A DNA stretch of 64,000 bases from Calcarisporiella thermophila CBS 279.70 (GCF_041956535.1 NW_027192206.1:551504-615503); one strand, 5' to 3'. Counted from the first letter of the stretch, positions 43,683 through 56,200 are shown. Numbers and translations are program-made. Notes: generated by a model not told the origin, from the sequence alone.

Positions 43683-44565
43683 TTAAAAGTACACCCTCAT
43701 GTTCTCAAACCAGTCTTTAATTATGGTATCGTCCTTATCTTCGCCAGCAAAGATTACCTCGTCGACGTACTCGGGGGCGTATCTTTGGTAACCAGTCAAA
43801 GAGCCAGCAATAACGAAATCCGCATACCCCACTAGTCGAGGAGGGGGGTTAGTGGAGAGTACCTCAGAAGAATAAAGACGCTATTCAAACCTTTTTCTCC
43901 GCAAATAAACTTTCCAGATACTTTCAAGTGCTCTCGAATGGCTTTAACCGCTTTCTTTGACTCAACCACCCACTCGTCTCGTCTCAGCCCCAGCGCATCC
44001 AAGTCACCGAATATCTTGGTGCGGGCTTCGACAAAATACTGTCTATTTTCTTCGTCCAGCACATCACGAAGCTTAGTGATATTCAATTTGAAAAACGGAC
44101 CCGACAGCGCGATATAATAGAAGCTTTCGGCAATATAATGCACTGCTCTTCCTCCCTGGAAAATAGAAGGCTCGGGATACTTGCGTTCGAGGTATTCCGC
44201 AATAACCCGACTATCTTGAAGGACAGTGTCCCCGTCCACGAGAACAGGCACTAGCGCTTTCTCGGTTTTACTAAATTGAGCTTATGAGACCTTCCATGCC
44301 AATACAAAAAACTTAATTGAATTTAATAGACCTACATTATTTCAGGAATTTGTTTGCGAATTTCGAGGAAAGTCAGTGGAATGGATTCAAACTTCAATCC
44401 CTACTCGAAAGAACAGGTTAGTTCATTTTCTCGGCAAGCTTGCAAAGCCCATGGGGAGAAGCCCACCTTGAAGTTAAGAATGGCCTCAATTTTGAGACAA
44501 TAAGGGGACATAGCGGTCGAGATGTCCCCTCTCTTTGTAACCAGGTGATAAAGCTTGATGGTCAT
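43683..44565 (-). CDS. Glutathione S-transferase, tandem copy 2
   Basis: A paralogue of the previous gene, in the same orientation and with identical intron positions and phases. Exons 44565-44467, 44400-44336, 44270-43891 and 43831-43683; 230 residues. Key segments match copy 1: MTIKLYHLVTKRGDISTAMS, GLKFESIPLTFLEIRKQIPE, ALVPVLVDGDTVLQDSRVIA, YLERKYPEPSIFQGGRAVHY, KFICGEKVGYADFVIAG, ending VFENMRVYF-like (DWFENMRVYF). The helix-1 cysteine is kept (SPYCLKIE). Differences are spread evenly, so the duplication is not recent. TATAAAA lies at 44661-44667, about 100 bp before the ATG. Exon lengths are 99, 65, 380 and 149 nt against 99, 65, 383 and 152 in copy 1. Confidence 0.9.
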
Positions 44566-45566
44566 GCTGATGGCGTGTGCTGGTGGAGATAGTGGTGGAT
44601 GTGCTGATCAATGCGCTTTTCGATTTTTGATGTTCTCTGATGGAAGTATTCTTCAATTGATTTTATAGTAAAGGCTTGACCATGGTTCAAAGTGAGTAAT
44701 ATGGTTGATGACTAATGGGATCGTGGCTCTCCCTAAAATTAGCTCGTTACACGAGTTAGATACGGGAAATGATCCGTCAACTATTGGAGAGAGAAATTCT
44801 AGAAGTGGACATTAAAAGACCTCGGAGTGCATTTCTTTTTAGCATGGATGCGGGTGGCTTTCACTATCAATTGCAATTCTAAAACAATGGTACCGAACAA
44901 GGGTGTTGGGTCACTACTATTCACTAAATGTCTTTTCGAACATTCGTCTTCTTCTCTTTTCATTTTTTTCTTCAAACTCTTCATGGTCTGTGTTAAGCAG
45001 AATTAATGTAGCTTAATAACATACCAACTCCATTTATTAATAGAGATAATTATCGCCCTCGTGGTGGTGGCGTAGGTGAGATTGTCAGTGCCAAATATCA
45101 ATATTCCTTTAACAAGGAAAAATAAATAGTGAAATCTTCTAGAAGCGATCGGTCTGCCTCGATACATTTACATTCCTTCAACAAAATTAATAAAAAAATA
45201 ACTGATATAAGAAGAAGTCAAAAATAAAAACCATGAAAAGCAAAGGCCCTAAGAATATATGATCGCTTCCTTCCTCGATTGTCTCTACTGTAACTCTAAA
45301 TTGATTATCATCTAGAGATATGCAATTTGGAGTAAAAAATCTTTCAAAACAAGAAAGCTCCATTCCTTTTAATAATTCACTTTTCCTCATTATCTTCATA
45401 TAAGTAATTTTTTGCAAGCACCATATAAAAAATAAGATTATGTAGATATCATATAACATTATAACAAGGAAATAACGACAAGTTCTTGAATCTTTCATCG
45501 AAATATAAGAGAAACAAAGTCAAAGGTTGGTATATTAGACCCATCAGCATTTGCAGTAGTATGATA
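44566..45566. other. AT-rich intergenic DNA, 1 kb
   Basis: Promoter of GST copy 2 and then low-GC DNA. Frames at 44799-44984 and 45187-45498 are Lys-, Ile- and Phe-rich with no family pattern and are judged chance. Confidence 0.4.
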
Positions 45567-46772
45567 TTAAGGAGACCGCCAAACCAAAGCATCTGCTGCG
45601 ACACACATTAATCTTTGTACTGGACCTGGGGAACCAACGGTTGGGCGCTTGATTTTCAGCATTCCTAAAGTTATCACAAAGCTAGCTACTCCTAGACAAG
45701 CTGTAACGGGTGATGGATCGGAAATAAAATTCAGCCCATGAAGCACACGCACGGCTCCTGCTAAAGCATTGACGGCCTCCAACAGCGCTGCAACTGCCCA
45801 GAAACCAGCCATCCGCGATGTATGCCGCACTTCATGTTTACTGCTAACCAGGTGCCCTATTAAGCCTTGAACGATCACTCCAAAAAAATCGCTTAAACGT
45901 TCGACCCACCAAGCATCACTTAATATCGATGTGACCAACGACAGAAAGAAGGCAGCTATTGCAATAATCTGGAACCCTCGGTTGGCGGCAACTGTAATTT
46001 TCCGTCCAGCCCACTCCTTTCCACGCATTACTGCGGCAACATTGGCACATGCAATAGTCCAATCCTGATTTCCAATATTGGCCGGGCATACGAAGATCTG
46101 ATAAGGTCCCTGCATCAATGGATCCAATCCGAGATTTATAAATTCTGAGGGAGGCCACACTATATCAAGCAACTTAATAGCTCTTAAACTGGATGCATCC
46201 ACGACAATAGTTGTAGGTGCTGACACTATTTTGTAAGCGAGCTCTTCTACAAGGCATGCAGCACGGCAAACTCGCCATGCCCGTCGAGCTCGGCAGCCAA
46301 GTGCCATGCTTACAGATATCAACGGTCCTGCTGCTAACTTTGCTGCTTGTCGTTTCGCTGTTTGCTGGTCTACCATTTGCTGATCTGAGAGCAATACATA
46401 GTCCGCGATGAACTGAGAAATTGCTGCGGCTATTGTTGCGGCACTTAAAAACTCTGGTTCTCCAGACAATGCTGCGCTTACTGCTGTGGTAGCCAATACA
46501 CTGGCATCAATGACAGCACCTCGTATTTGCAGCTGTTCACACGATAGCTGGCACTTATTTTCTTCCGCCGATGCAAATTTCGCTGTCAATATGATGAAGA
46601 TAGCGCATTTATACATAATCGTGAATGCCGACATCAAGACGCACCAGCCGCTATTAATGAGATAACCCAACTCAACCCATTGCATCCATGATATACCAAT
46701 GACCTGGTATGGTTCTACTGCGATCCAAAAGAGACTGTTAACCTTAGCTAACGTGCCATGTAAATGTAGCAA
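45567..46772 (-). CDS. Orphan multi-pass membrane protein, 401 residues
   Basis: A single long frame with GC-richer codon use than the flanking AT-rich DNA. Hydrophobic segments appear at about residues 43-66 (AFTIMYKCAIFIILTAKF), 85-130 (two Ala-rich helices, AAISQFIADYVLL), 145-160, 270-292 (FQIIAIAAFFLSLVTSILS), 298-316, 328-350 (AGFWAVAALLEAVNALAGAV) and 358-378, so six to eight membrane passes are likely. A cysteine-rich loop, CRARRAWRVCRAACLVEE, and a soluble stretch around VCPANIGNQDWTIACANVAA lie between them. No signature of a known transporter or receptor was recognised. Orphan proteins of similar unusual composition lie at 49.8 kb and 58.6-61.2 kb, but I see no clear homology to them. 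It may be lineage-specific. Confidence 0.6.
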   Translation of the reverse strand: MLHLHGTLAKVNSLFWIAVEPYQVIGISWMQWVELGYLINSGWCVLMSAFTIMYKCAIFIILTAKFASAEENKCQLSCEQLQIRGAVIDASVLATTAVSAALSGEPEFLSAATIAAAISQFIADYVLLSDQQMVDQQTAKRQAAKLAAGPLISVSMALGCRARRAWRVCRAACLVEELAYKIVSAPTTIVVDASSLRAIKLLDIVWPPSEFINLGLDPLMQGPYQIFVCPANIGNQDWTIACANVAAVMRGKEWAGRKITVAANRGFQIIAIAAFFLSLVTSILSDAWWVERLSDFFGVIVQGLIGHLVSSKHEVRHTSRMAGFWAVAALLEAVNALAGAVRVLHGLNFISDPSPVTACLGVASFVITLGMLKIKRPTVGSPGPVQRLMCVAADALVWRSP

Positions 46773-47762
46773 CAGGTCTCAATAGTTTTTCGGACTTTCA
46801 TAGTTAATATAACTAGGGCAGATGCGATTTGGGTAAAAGCATGAAAATATATAGACAAGAAGTAAAGTATATTCGAATAGTTCTAGGAAAAATGGTTATA
46901 TTCTCGTTGCACATTCTTGGCGTTTATATTTAAATTCAACATCTAAAAATAACGTTAAAATGGTATTAGAATTAAAACTGTACGCAGTAATTGTATTAAT
47001 GCTTGCATATTTCAACTTTTTATCCCTTCCTCGAATAGATGTTTAATAAACAATAGTGCATAGTATTTACAACTTTACTCTTGCTCTATCTGTTGCACTA
47101 CATGAAATCACAGATATGACATTTTTGACAAAAAGTGAACGCCTTAATATATTCCCTCGATTGAATATCTTTCGCACTCGAAAAATTAAATACCTTTTTT
47201 ATCATCATGAAAAAATGAAAGCTATATCAAAATGTTTATTAAAATGATCATTTTGCTTTCTATTGCTCTTCTTTCTGACATTTTATTGCCACACTAAATT
47301 AAGAAACTTCCTGGAGGGGTCACAGCTAGAATAGCCTCCATAAATAAGCTTTATTCACAAGAAAGAACTCGCTTACACTGTATATATACTACGACTTTGT
47401 GAATAAATATCGAAACTTGTATACACTTTAAGCTCCCAAGTCAACTGCGGGTCTCACATTCTTTCAGAGAGACAGGAAACGCTCCTTAGTCGAAACTTGA
47501 AAGCAGATCTGCATGAGAATATTCTTGACTCAAAAGAAAATTCAAGCAGGATTACAATGCCGAGTTGAGCTTAATGAAAGAAAAGCTGGTTTACTGGGGC
47601 GCTGAATTTGAAAAATGTGCATATTAAATATCACAGTTTTTTTGGATAATAAGAATATTTTTGTAAATTGGATGCTCTTTGTACATTTATTTGATATTTT
47701 TCTCTCTTCTCATTTATTAAAACAACTTAACCACGATTTGTGTTTTTTAATCCAAAATTAAA
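46773..47762. other. AT-rich intergenic DNA
   Basis: No gene seen; a 63-codon frame at 47056-47247 is chance-like. The stretch leads into a Tc1/mariner relic. Confidence 0.4.
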
Positions 47763-48900
47763 ATGAAGCCTCTTTTAATCAAGACCCACACCACCATTAT
47801 TCAGCTCCCAAAAGAGGGGAAATCCTTTTATCAAATCGACGCATTGGACATTTATTTCTCTAGTGTAGCTAAGCTTGTAAGAGAAAAAGTAAAGCGACGC
47901 CCCGATCTTAAAAGGCAACCCGCTGGCCGCCCTCGTATTTTGAGTAAGAGAAAAGAGAGAAATATAGTGACATTGATGACGTCGGATCAGTGCAAAATCT
48001 CAACCGATGAGAGGAAATATTTCAAAGAGGAATACAACGGAGGTTTGGTCGCTGATACCGCGAGGAGAGTAATCCAAAGAGAAGAAGTACTGAATCGAGT
48101 GCGCCCAAATAATCTTCTTCTCTCAGCTGAGCACCGCAGACGTCGCCTGGAGTTCGCGAGAAAACATTTAATTGCTTATGGACTATGGAAGATTGGTGAT
48201 GAGTGATGATTCGAAAGATGCTCCATATTTTCTGCTAGATGTACTTTATCGTATAAAACAAATCCTTTGCCTCGAATCATTCCAAGTAAACGTGCTCGCG
48301 TATCTATCCTACTCGAAGGACTCATCATGCGAAATTGCCACCCGAGAAGGCATTGGAAAAAGTAGTGTAAAGAAACGTAATGAACCACTGCAAGAGCGCC
48401 ATATACAGCCAACAATCAAACACGGTGGTAGGAGTATTATGATGTGGGGTTGCATGACTTCATATGGCATTGGAAGAGCATGTCATATAATAGAAAATAA
48501 TGACACTGAGTTATATTCAAGTATCCTCGGCGAAGAGATGGCAGCTACACTCCAGTTGTATAATCTCAGCAAGCAAGAGATAGTGCATTAACGCGACAAT
48601 GACCCCAAGCATAATGCCAAACTCATTGATAGGTGGTTCGAAAGCAACCAAATCCAAGTTCTCGATTGGCCTTCACAATCACCAGATATCAACCCCATAG
48701 AAAACATATGGTCTGAGATAAAGGGACGGCGTGGAGCAGATTCCCAATGATAACGAGCCAAGGTGATCTATGGGAAAGGTGAATATTATCTGGGAGTCGC
48801 TCACGCAGGAGGATTGTTTGAAGTTGATCCTCACAATGCCATAACGGATCCAAGCCGTTATTAAGGCAAAAAGAGGATATACTAAGTGGTAGTCTGAGAG
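47763..48900 (+). pseudogene. Tc1/mariner-type transposase relic
   Basis: The 5' part (47763-48206) includes RRPDLKRQPAGRPRILSKRK and AEHRRRRLEFARKHLIAYG, the usual region after the transposase DNA-binding domain. After a shift the next frame (48172-48591) gives KHGGRSIMMWGCMTSYGIGR and then ILGEEMAATLQLY. Past a stop at 48589 the sequence goes on with [40 protein letters not shown], the last two DDE/D blocks (His-x-Asn/Asp-Asp-x-Pro and P-D-x-N-P-I-E). The first catalytic Asp region is damaged (SDDSKD). Several stops and shifts make it inactive. No terminal repeats were found. Confidence 0.85.
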
Positions 48901-49778
48901 CACTTTATACAAATTATTGAGTATTTATTTTAATGCCCCTGTAAAGAAAGAGAATAAATGATTAGCAACAAGCAAAATATCCATATCAGGGTTTAGTAAA
49001 TTTTCCGAAATATTTCACTCGAAGAAAGTTAGTAAAGGGTATTTAGTTGTATATGCAATGGTAACAGCGTAAGTGGTTTTTTCAAATATTTAATTAATTT
49101 TTATACGGGCATTGTTTGTAAAGAAATCGGTAAACTAAATATTTTTTAAGGAACCCCAAAACTTTCCGGAGATACAGTACTTTCAATGTTTAGTAGTGGT
49201 GCCAGAGTCATAAATGTTTATTTGCACATGAGAGCCTGTTTACGAAATCGACCTTCATGTAGGTGAAAGAACACATTATCGCGAAAGAGAATAAAATAAG
49301 AGGATATAGGAACCAACAGTTTTGGGCGTAAATATCAAGCGTTATGAAGTATGTAGAGTAAATCAAAATGCTCTACTTAAGATAACCATTTTCAAGTAAA
49401 CATGAAAGCAAAAAAAAAAAAATCCAAGAACTATCTTTCAGAGAGTGCAAGCAAGGAAGTCGATTAAAGCATAAGAATGTGACCTGGACATGATACTTCG
49501 AGTGAGAAAACCGAACCGCAAAATCGCGAAAAATCAAACGTGAAGAGCCATTTAAAGAGGAAAAATGCTAGCGATACATAATTATATTATTTTTAAATCT
49601 CAATAATCGATTATTCAAACAATCGAACGTGAACAACCCCACTGCTGGCTCGATAGGGTGAATCACTGCCACCAACGTCCTCTACATGCTTAAACAAACT
49701 GAGTTAGATTGTTAATGGCCTTTTAGAGCTACTGTAACACTTAAAAATACCCTTGAAATTTCCATAGCGTGTGCATTT
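48901..49778. other. AT-rich intergenic DNA
   Basis: It follows the Tc1 relic and precedes an orphan ORF on the minus strand. No gene or RNA recognised. Confidence 0.4.
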
Positions 49779-50966
49779 TCAACACGGACAGAGAGGCGTG
49801 CCACTAGGATCTACAATCACCTCGCATCCTGCTGTCAGTGCGCGCTCTATTCCACATGTCAAGCACTCGTGTTCATACATGTGATAGCATTTTCGTCGAA
49901 GATGTCCTGCGGCAATAAGAGCCTGAATGTGACCTACTGGATTGTTATGTGCCAACACCAACAAGGCTTTTGCTTTACTATATTCTAATATTAGACCTGG
50001 CCGACAGTCTTGCAGACCGTCTTCGACAAAAACTGGTGCTTCATTATGATGACAAGCTTTCCCAGCCAAAAAGCATAGTCGCATCACATCCTCAACTATC
50101 ATTGAGTCAGAGAAGGAAGCGCCAATACCAATCAGGAGGTTAACTTGAGGGGCTATTTCCAAAATATAGGCACACGTTCTGGTATGTTCCGAAGTCTGAT
50201 CCGAAATCCACAAGCCCTTCCCTGAACCAGGTATACTCAAAAATTTGAGTAGCTGCGAGGAGCTCTCTCCAATTATGTCGAGTTCTTTAAGTCCGCCTTC
50301 GAAAGTGACAATATACTCACTCAATAATGCCGAAGCGGCTACAGAGCGCCACCCAACGACCTTTTTATTTCCGGATGTCGGCGCACTCACTATTGCTTGG
50401 AACCATTGCTTTATACCTGCACCAAGCATCCACTGTAACTGAAGAGCATGCTGGGTTCGTGTTCGCATAGCCGCTTGAGGTGGTCGATAAACCATTATAA
50501 GTCCGAGGTTATTGAGCAACTCCATTAGCAATTTGCACGCTTTTGGGCGAAACACAGCACCAAGATCACTGGAAGTATAGATCTCCTTAAGCCATGGTTC
50601 AAATCCTTCCTTGAAGCGTGGTAGAAATTGCAATGCTCTCAGCATACTTTCCAAGGTTTTCGCCTGTCGCAACCCCTCCTGTTCACTGTCCTTGCTTGGG
50701 GGGTAAAAAGAGTTAAATATGATGCCAACACGAGATGGTTCGATATAATATTGATTGCTCCCAAAAGTATAAATTTGCATACGATCAGCTTTAGCGTAAG
50801 TTTTATCGTAGGAACTCTCTGGTTCATCCTGCTCAGGCTTAACTGGATTGGACATATTGATATTCAAAAATGGAATATGTGCAGAATACGAGGGCGGAGA
50901 AAGTGAGATTGTATCGTCTTGTAGCAGTGAGAATTGTACCTCAATTTTGCTGGCGTAGCTTTTCAA
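49779..50966 (-). CDS. Orphan protein with NNP-x-G motif, 395 residues
   Basis: A single-exon frame in AT-rich surroundings. The true start may be MSNPVKPEQDEPESSYDKT (Met at 50853) and not the first Met. The protein is mixed alpha/beta without membrane helices: YTFGSNQYYIEPSRVGIIFN, LRALQFLPRFKEGFEPWLKE, HALQLQWMLGAGIKQWFQAI, CAYILEIAPQVNLLIGIGAS. Near the C-terminus stands KALLVLAHNNPVGHIQALIA followed by HMYEHECLTCGIERALTAG and a final PLCPC. The NNP motif (ALLV..NNP.G...A..AA) also occurs in the orphan gene at 60.1-61.2 kb, and both proteins have an H.CL.C cysteine motif, though the order is reversed. No known domain was recognised; the Cys/His set could bind zinc. Confidence 0.6.
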   Translation of the reverse strand: MKSYASKIEVQFSLLQDDTISLSPPSYSAHIPFLNINMSNPVKPEQDEPESSYDKTYAKADRMQIYTFGSNQYYIEPSRVGIIFNSFYPPSKDSEQEGLRQAKTLESMLRALQFLPRFKEGFEPWLKEIYTSSDLGAVFRPKACKLLMELLNNLGLIMVYRPPQAAMRTRTQHALQLQWMLGAGIKQWFQAIVSAPTSGNKKVVGWRSVAASALLSEYIVTFEGGLKELDIIGESSSQLLKFLSIPGSGKGLWISDQTSEHTRTCAYILEIAPQVNLLIGIGASFSDSMIVEDVMRLCFLAGKACHHNEAPVFVEDGLQDCRPGLILEYSKAKALLVLAHNNPVGHIQALIAAGHLRRKCYHMYEHECLTCGIERALTAGCEVIVDPSGTPLCPC

Positions 50967-51129
50967 AGTTTGAGAGGAGATTCCAAAACTGATCAGATAT
51001 ACTGAATTTAGAAATTCTCGTTGTTTCGCAATTGTTTCACGGAAAAATGGAAAGATGGATTTCGATATTTTATCTTCTCTTACATATAAAGAGCAATCAA
51101 ACAGCTTTGTTCAATTTATTTTCCATTCT

Positions 51130-52150
51130 CGCGGTTGGATGCTTTTAATTTCCCATTTATTAGAACACACCAATAAAGCGCTAACAATAACGGTCAAGTA
51201 CTGGTATCCCTTGCCTCGGATCGACGGACTCGAAGACACAACAATGCAGAGATTTTTTTGAAAATCGAACTTCAATCAGGATATCACCAGATACGGATCG
51301 CAAAAGAAGATATTCCCAAGACTGCCTTTAGAGCCCGCTATGGTCACTTTGGATTACGCGTTTTACCATTCGGCCTCACTAATGCCCCAGCAACATTTAT
51401 TATCTTGAATGATATTCTCAGACCTTTTCTCGACAAGTGCGTAGTTGTGTACGTAGACGACATCCTCGTTTACAGTAAGAACAAGAAGGAACCCCTAGAA
51501 CACCTAGAACACCTCAGACAGACCCTCCAGATATTACGAGACCATAAGTTTTACGCCAAAGCAAGCGAGTACGATTTTTTCAAGACCAGCATAGATTTTC
51601 TTGGGCACGCATTTTCTTCCGATGGCATGGAGTAGACCCAAAGAAAACCAGTGCAAATGAAACCTGGCCATCACCCCAGAACGTCAGAGAACTCCAACCT
51701 TTTCCCGGACTTGCCAACCATAATCGAAAATTTGTGAACAACTTCGCAGAAATTGCCGCACTGCTATTCAATCTCCTTCGCAAGGATATTCCCTTTTTCC
51801 TAGACCCAGGAATGCAATAACACCTTTGTTTAGCTCAAAACCACTTTGCTCGCCTCGCCCACTCTTAAGATCCCTATTCCATCGATACCGTTCGTAGTTT
51901 TCACAGACGCCTCTGACTTCGCCATTGGTGCAGTATTAACACAGCCCGCAGAAAATAATTTACTGCAGCTCGTCGCCTACGGATCAAGGAAACTATCCCC
52001 CGCCGAGCAACATTACGCTACTCGCAGAAAGAATCTTTTGGCCATCGAACACCCTCTTAGAGTTTGAAGAATTTTAACTAGAAGGAAATCGTTTCAACGT
52101 TATCACCGATCCAAGAGTCCTTATATTTTACCCTATGGTCTTAAATGGAA
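51130..52150 (+). mobile_element. Ty3/Gypsy reverse transcriptase / RNase H relic
   Basis: Starts with NKALTITVKYWYPLPRIDGL, then after a frameshift a 125-codon frame (51258-51635): KIELQSGYHQIRIAKEDIPK, TAFRARYGHFGLRVLPFGLT, NAPATFIILNDILRPFLDK, and the active site VVYVDDILVYSKN. A stop (51633) and a shift separate it from the connection segment (NVRELQPFPGLANHNRKFV). RNase H follows at 51846-52067 (FVVFTDASDFAIGAVLTQPA, YGSRKLSPAEQHYATRRKN). Order and motifs are those of Gypsy pol. No integrase follows and no LTR was found. Confidence 0.88.
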
Positions 52151-52244
52151 ACCTAACGAATTAAAATAAAGACTGAGCACTGCGCCGCTTATTGAACGCG
52201 TTTTTATTCAAAATTAATTCTCCTGAAGTTATTCAAAACTAATC

Positions 52245-52719
52245 ATGGTAGTAATTAAACTTCAACTTAAAGATACAGACGCAGCGGATCCAGCACATAT
52301 CGGCTCAGAGTTAGTGCTTCTAGAATTACAAGGTACTATTGAGACAGGCGATGATGAGATGTCTGCAGATGAATTGTTGGATGTCGGGAAAATGAAATTT
52401 TCGGATAATGTGAGTTATAAATGCTAATTCTAGCAAGTCATATGTTTCATTCCAGTCTCATATTTATTGCTTATATGACTATCGATTATAGGATATACCG
52501 TACTTCACTATTGGTCATCATCGCCTTGAAGGAAAACTCATTAAGCTTGATCGACCTCTCGCAGTCATCCACAAAGAAACTGCTGCCGATAGCGTAAACT
52601 CAACCATGATCGTCAATAACGACGCGGAAGAAAGAGCAGAAAAATATGAAGTCGTTTCATTGATAAGGCATAAATACGTGTTCAAACAGAGACCAGAGCC
52701 TATGTTGGCAGAAAATTGA
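52245..52719 (+). CDS. CTF8: CTF8-like sister-chromatid cohesion clamp-loader subunit
   Basis: Small subunit of the Ctf18 alternative clamp loader (Ctf18-Dcc1-Ctf8), which loads PCNA and supports cohesion. Two exons, 52245-52409 and 52492-52719, with an 82-nt intron (AAT|GTGAGT ... TATAG|GAT); 130 residues, the usual size. Family marks: SELVLLELQGTIETGDDEMS near the start, then PYFTIGHHRLEGKLIKLDRP with the conserved IGHHxLEGK, and LAVIHKE. The C-terminal KYEVVSLIRHKYVFKQRPEP fits the strand that joins Dcc1. The gene sits just downstream of a Gypsy relic. Confidence 0.88.
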
Positions 52720-53202
52720 TACCCAACTTTTACTTGTTATTTTTTTTTCCTGCGAGGTTCGATGATACTGCAGATGTAATTGTCACCATTTTTTATTTTT
52801 TTATTCCAAAAATTTTAAGTAGAGTTCGAAGTTTTGCTTATATTGACATTCCCGTTTATCTGCATTTAATTGTGTTTTTTCATTTCGATGTATTGTAAAT
52901 ATATTTCAAACGGGCTCGACTCGCAATTTAACGTAGAAATTTGTGACGTAAACATTTATGGTATTCGTGCCATTTCAATTCACGCTATTATTTCTCTTGG
53001 CTCTATCGCTTAACACTGGAAAATTCTATCCTAGTTTAGAATATATATGATATAGCGAATAGCTCCTCGTGTTCTTTCCTGAACTCTTTACTTACTCCCC
53101 ACACTTTTTTTTCACGATTATATCCCCTATAATCTTGTAATCAATTCAGATCAATCTGAACATTCATAATTCTGAACTTCAGAGAGGAGCCACACTATAG
53201 TC
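52720..53202. other. AT-rich intergenic DNA between CTF8 and the USP gene
   Basis: 3' UTR of CTF8 and promoter of the deubiquitinase gene. No other feature. Confidence 0.4.
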
Positions 53203-56200
53203 ATGCCGGTTAACGGCAAATATTCGGCATCGAAGCCCAATCAAACTACAAACGCATCCGTAGATCCCATGTCTCCCTCCTCAGTTACCAATAATAGACC
53301 TTTGGATGCACTCTCAAGAGAAGGTCATGTTGAATTGGATATCCGATTTTCTGCAAAACATTATTTGACATCCGCAAGAAATTGCTTTGAGCGAGTGAGT
53401 ATATTAAATAGATCTCTGCGATTACTTAGGAAGCTGATGAATAGCCAATTTATATAGGGGGATGTAGAATACAAAAAGAATAATTTACAGGATGCGTATG
53501 TTTATTATATGCGCGGCTGCAAGTAATTGCCCTTTTTCTTAGTGTTTTTTCGGCTTGCTTTACTAATGATGTTTCGAATTCTTCTAGTATTGTCTCTTCC
53601 ATCCTGCCCACACACCCACAAAAGCAACTACTTCAATCTGCTCCATTAGTTGCTAGCTATAATAAACTTTATGAGGACGCTCATGTCAAAATTGATTTGC
53701 TTGAATCCATCGCCAAGGAGCTGAAGAAACAACAAAAGACGTTAGAAAGCGAGCAATCGAATGCTTTGAATGAATTGAGATCGAGGCCAGCTTCTATACA
53801 AAGCGACATAAGAGAGAATGAAGTGAAATGTGAATCGTCACAAGAGGCGAGACGTGCGGGTATGATCGACAGCAGCAGCTTAGTGAAACCTTCCGAGTGG
53901 CGTGCCAGGAACGCGGAGCGACCCATGCCAATTTATTATAAACCTGGATCTCAGAATAATACTAGCACCTCTGCCCCCAGCACTTCACTTTCTTCCTCGG
54001 AAAAAAGCGAGCATGCACCCCCTTCTTCCCGTTCGCCGTCTTTGGCCAATTCGGCTTCTCCGGTGCCATCCACAGCAGCCTTGAATAAACCAGCTCCTCC
54101 ACCTGTGGCGGTTAAGCCACAACATCTCATCTCAAAACCAGCATCTCTTCCCACTTCATCTTCGCTAGCCTATCTCCCGCTGCGCCCTTCCACTCGCGGA
54201 TTCCTCCCAGCCCCGCCACCTCCTCCTGTGTCTCCCCCCACAAGGCCCCCAGAGAGCTTAACGAGGATCACTCCCGCTAAACTTATAAGCTACTTCACGC
54301 GAGAACCTCGCCCGAACATTCTTTTGATTGACGTTCGGATGCAGGATGAATTTCGGCATGAGCGAATCCGTGCTCCTTATGTGATGAATCTAGAACCTTT
54401 GGTGTTGCGAGATGGAGTCGATTCAACAGCACTTGAAGCTTCGCTTGTTGTGGCAACCGACCGTGACCGAGAACTGTTTGCCGTACGGCATCACTTTGAC
54501 TTAGTGGTTTACTACGACCAGTCAAGTGAGAACCAAGAGGCCATGGGTCGGGTTGCAAAAAATCTGGTGGTAGCAATTGAAGACCTCGAAGTGAGAAAAC
54601 GCCTTATAAGGATGCCTGTTCTTTTGGTCGGGGGATTGGAGGGTCTAAAGCATGTGGCAGGTATGAAGTACATCGAGCAGGGTTGGGTAGAGGTGAATTC
54701 TCAGCCAACAGCAGGGTCGGCTGGACTGGAAACCAGTATTGGGCCCACCTTTACAACCGTTCAAGCAACTGAGCACGACAAGGCTTCCACGAATTTGGTG
54801 GCCAACCCAGTTAGTTCTAGCAATACCAACATGCCAAGCGGGGTGCCTGAGAATGATTATAACAGATCTAATAATGGTCCGACTGTTGACATGGATTCGA
54901 CGGCAAATAGGAGGTCTATCGATAATAGAAAGAGCTTCGAGAGCCGTACACCAGGCAGCAATAAGGAAGAAGTCATTAGCTCCTCTCCCACTGAAGTAGA
55001 ACCAGGTCAAGGCCAAAGCCGAGGTGCTGAATGGCTGGATGGTCTCCGTAGCCATCAGCAGGTTTCTCGCTCCCCTCCTTCGGGGCAGGGCTCGCACGCG
55101 ATCCTTATGAAATTGGCCAAAGGTGCTGCCATTAGTCCTGCACGTGGACAAGTGGTTGCCAAGAACATGTATGAGTTCATACAACATCAGCAGTCTGGTA
55201 ACCAGGTGCAGTCGATGGCATCTCCACAATACCCCCAACCCGTTGCTACGGGAGCTTCACCTGCATATATGGCTATGCCAGAGCCCTGGATGTACAAAAA
55301 CACGGGCGATTATTCCACAGGTTATAACGGGTACAGTGGCTATGATCGATATGGCGCTTATGGCAACTATGGACAACAGAACAACAATATGAAAGAGGGA
55401 GACGGGAGAGCTGTTCAACTGCAGAGGAGAAAAACGATTTTTGATGACAAGTATCATGGATTTGCGGGCTCTCTCTCTCACTCCACAATGAAGCCCCTAC
55501 CCGAGTCGTCTGCCTCCAATAGCAAGCCCATTCCGATTCCGTCTGCTGCAAATAGCGGCTCTTCTACCCCCTTTGTATCGGCTCCCATTCCTACTCCCAT
55601 GGCTCTGAAACCTATCAAACTTCAGGGTGATGATTGGTATGCCGCTACCTCGCAAAAAGCGGGGGACAGCCGTTGGGGCCTAGTTGGACTCAAAAACTTG
55701 GGCAACACGTGCTATATGAACTCCATGCTGCAATGCCTAAGTGCAACGGCCCCTCTGCGCCGCTACTTCCTCAATGGTGACTGGCTGCGCGATCACTCTC
55801 AGCGGAACCCACGCGGCCAAACTGCTCGTGCTGCTGCCCTTCCCAAATTACCAAAAGCTTTCGCAGAGCTTCTACGACAAATGTGGCACGGGGATAACGT
55901 GATGCTGTCACCCAATGAGTTTTGGAGGGTTGTTCGAAGTTTGAACGAGATGTTCGATAATAACGACCAGCATGACTCCCAGGAATTTTTGAGTTTCCTG
56001 CTGGATGTTCTTCACGAGGAATTGAAGGTTCCGGTGCAAGCCAATTCAGCACAGTATAAAAAGGGGTCGAAGGAAGCGAATGCGGAGGAGGAGCGGTTCC
56101 AGGCGGAACTGGAACAAATGCCGGATTCAGCCGCTGCTGAAGCCGCTTGGCAGAGATATTTGATGCGCGAATGGTCTGAGGTGGTGCGGCTCTTTATGGG

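Noticed and set aside
44799-45498. Two minus-strand frames of 61 and 103 codons
   Set aside because: AT-rich chance frames without recognisable features.
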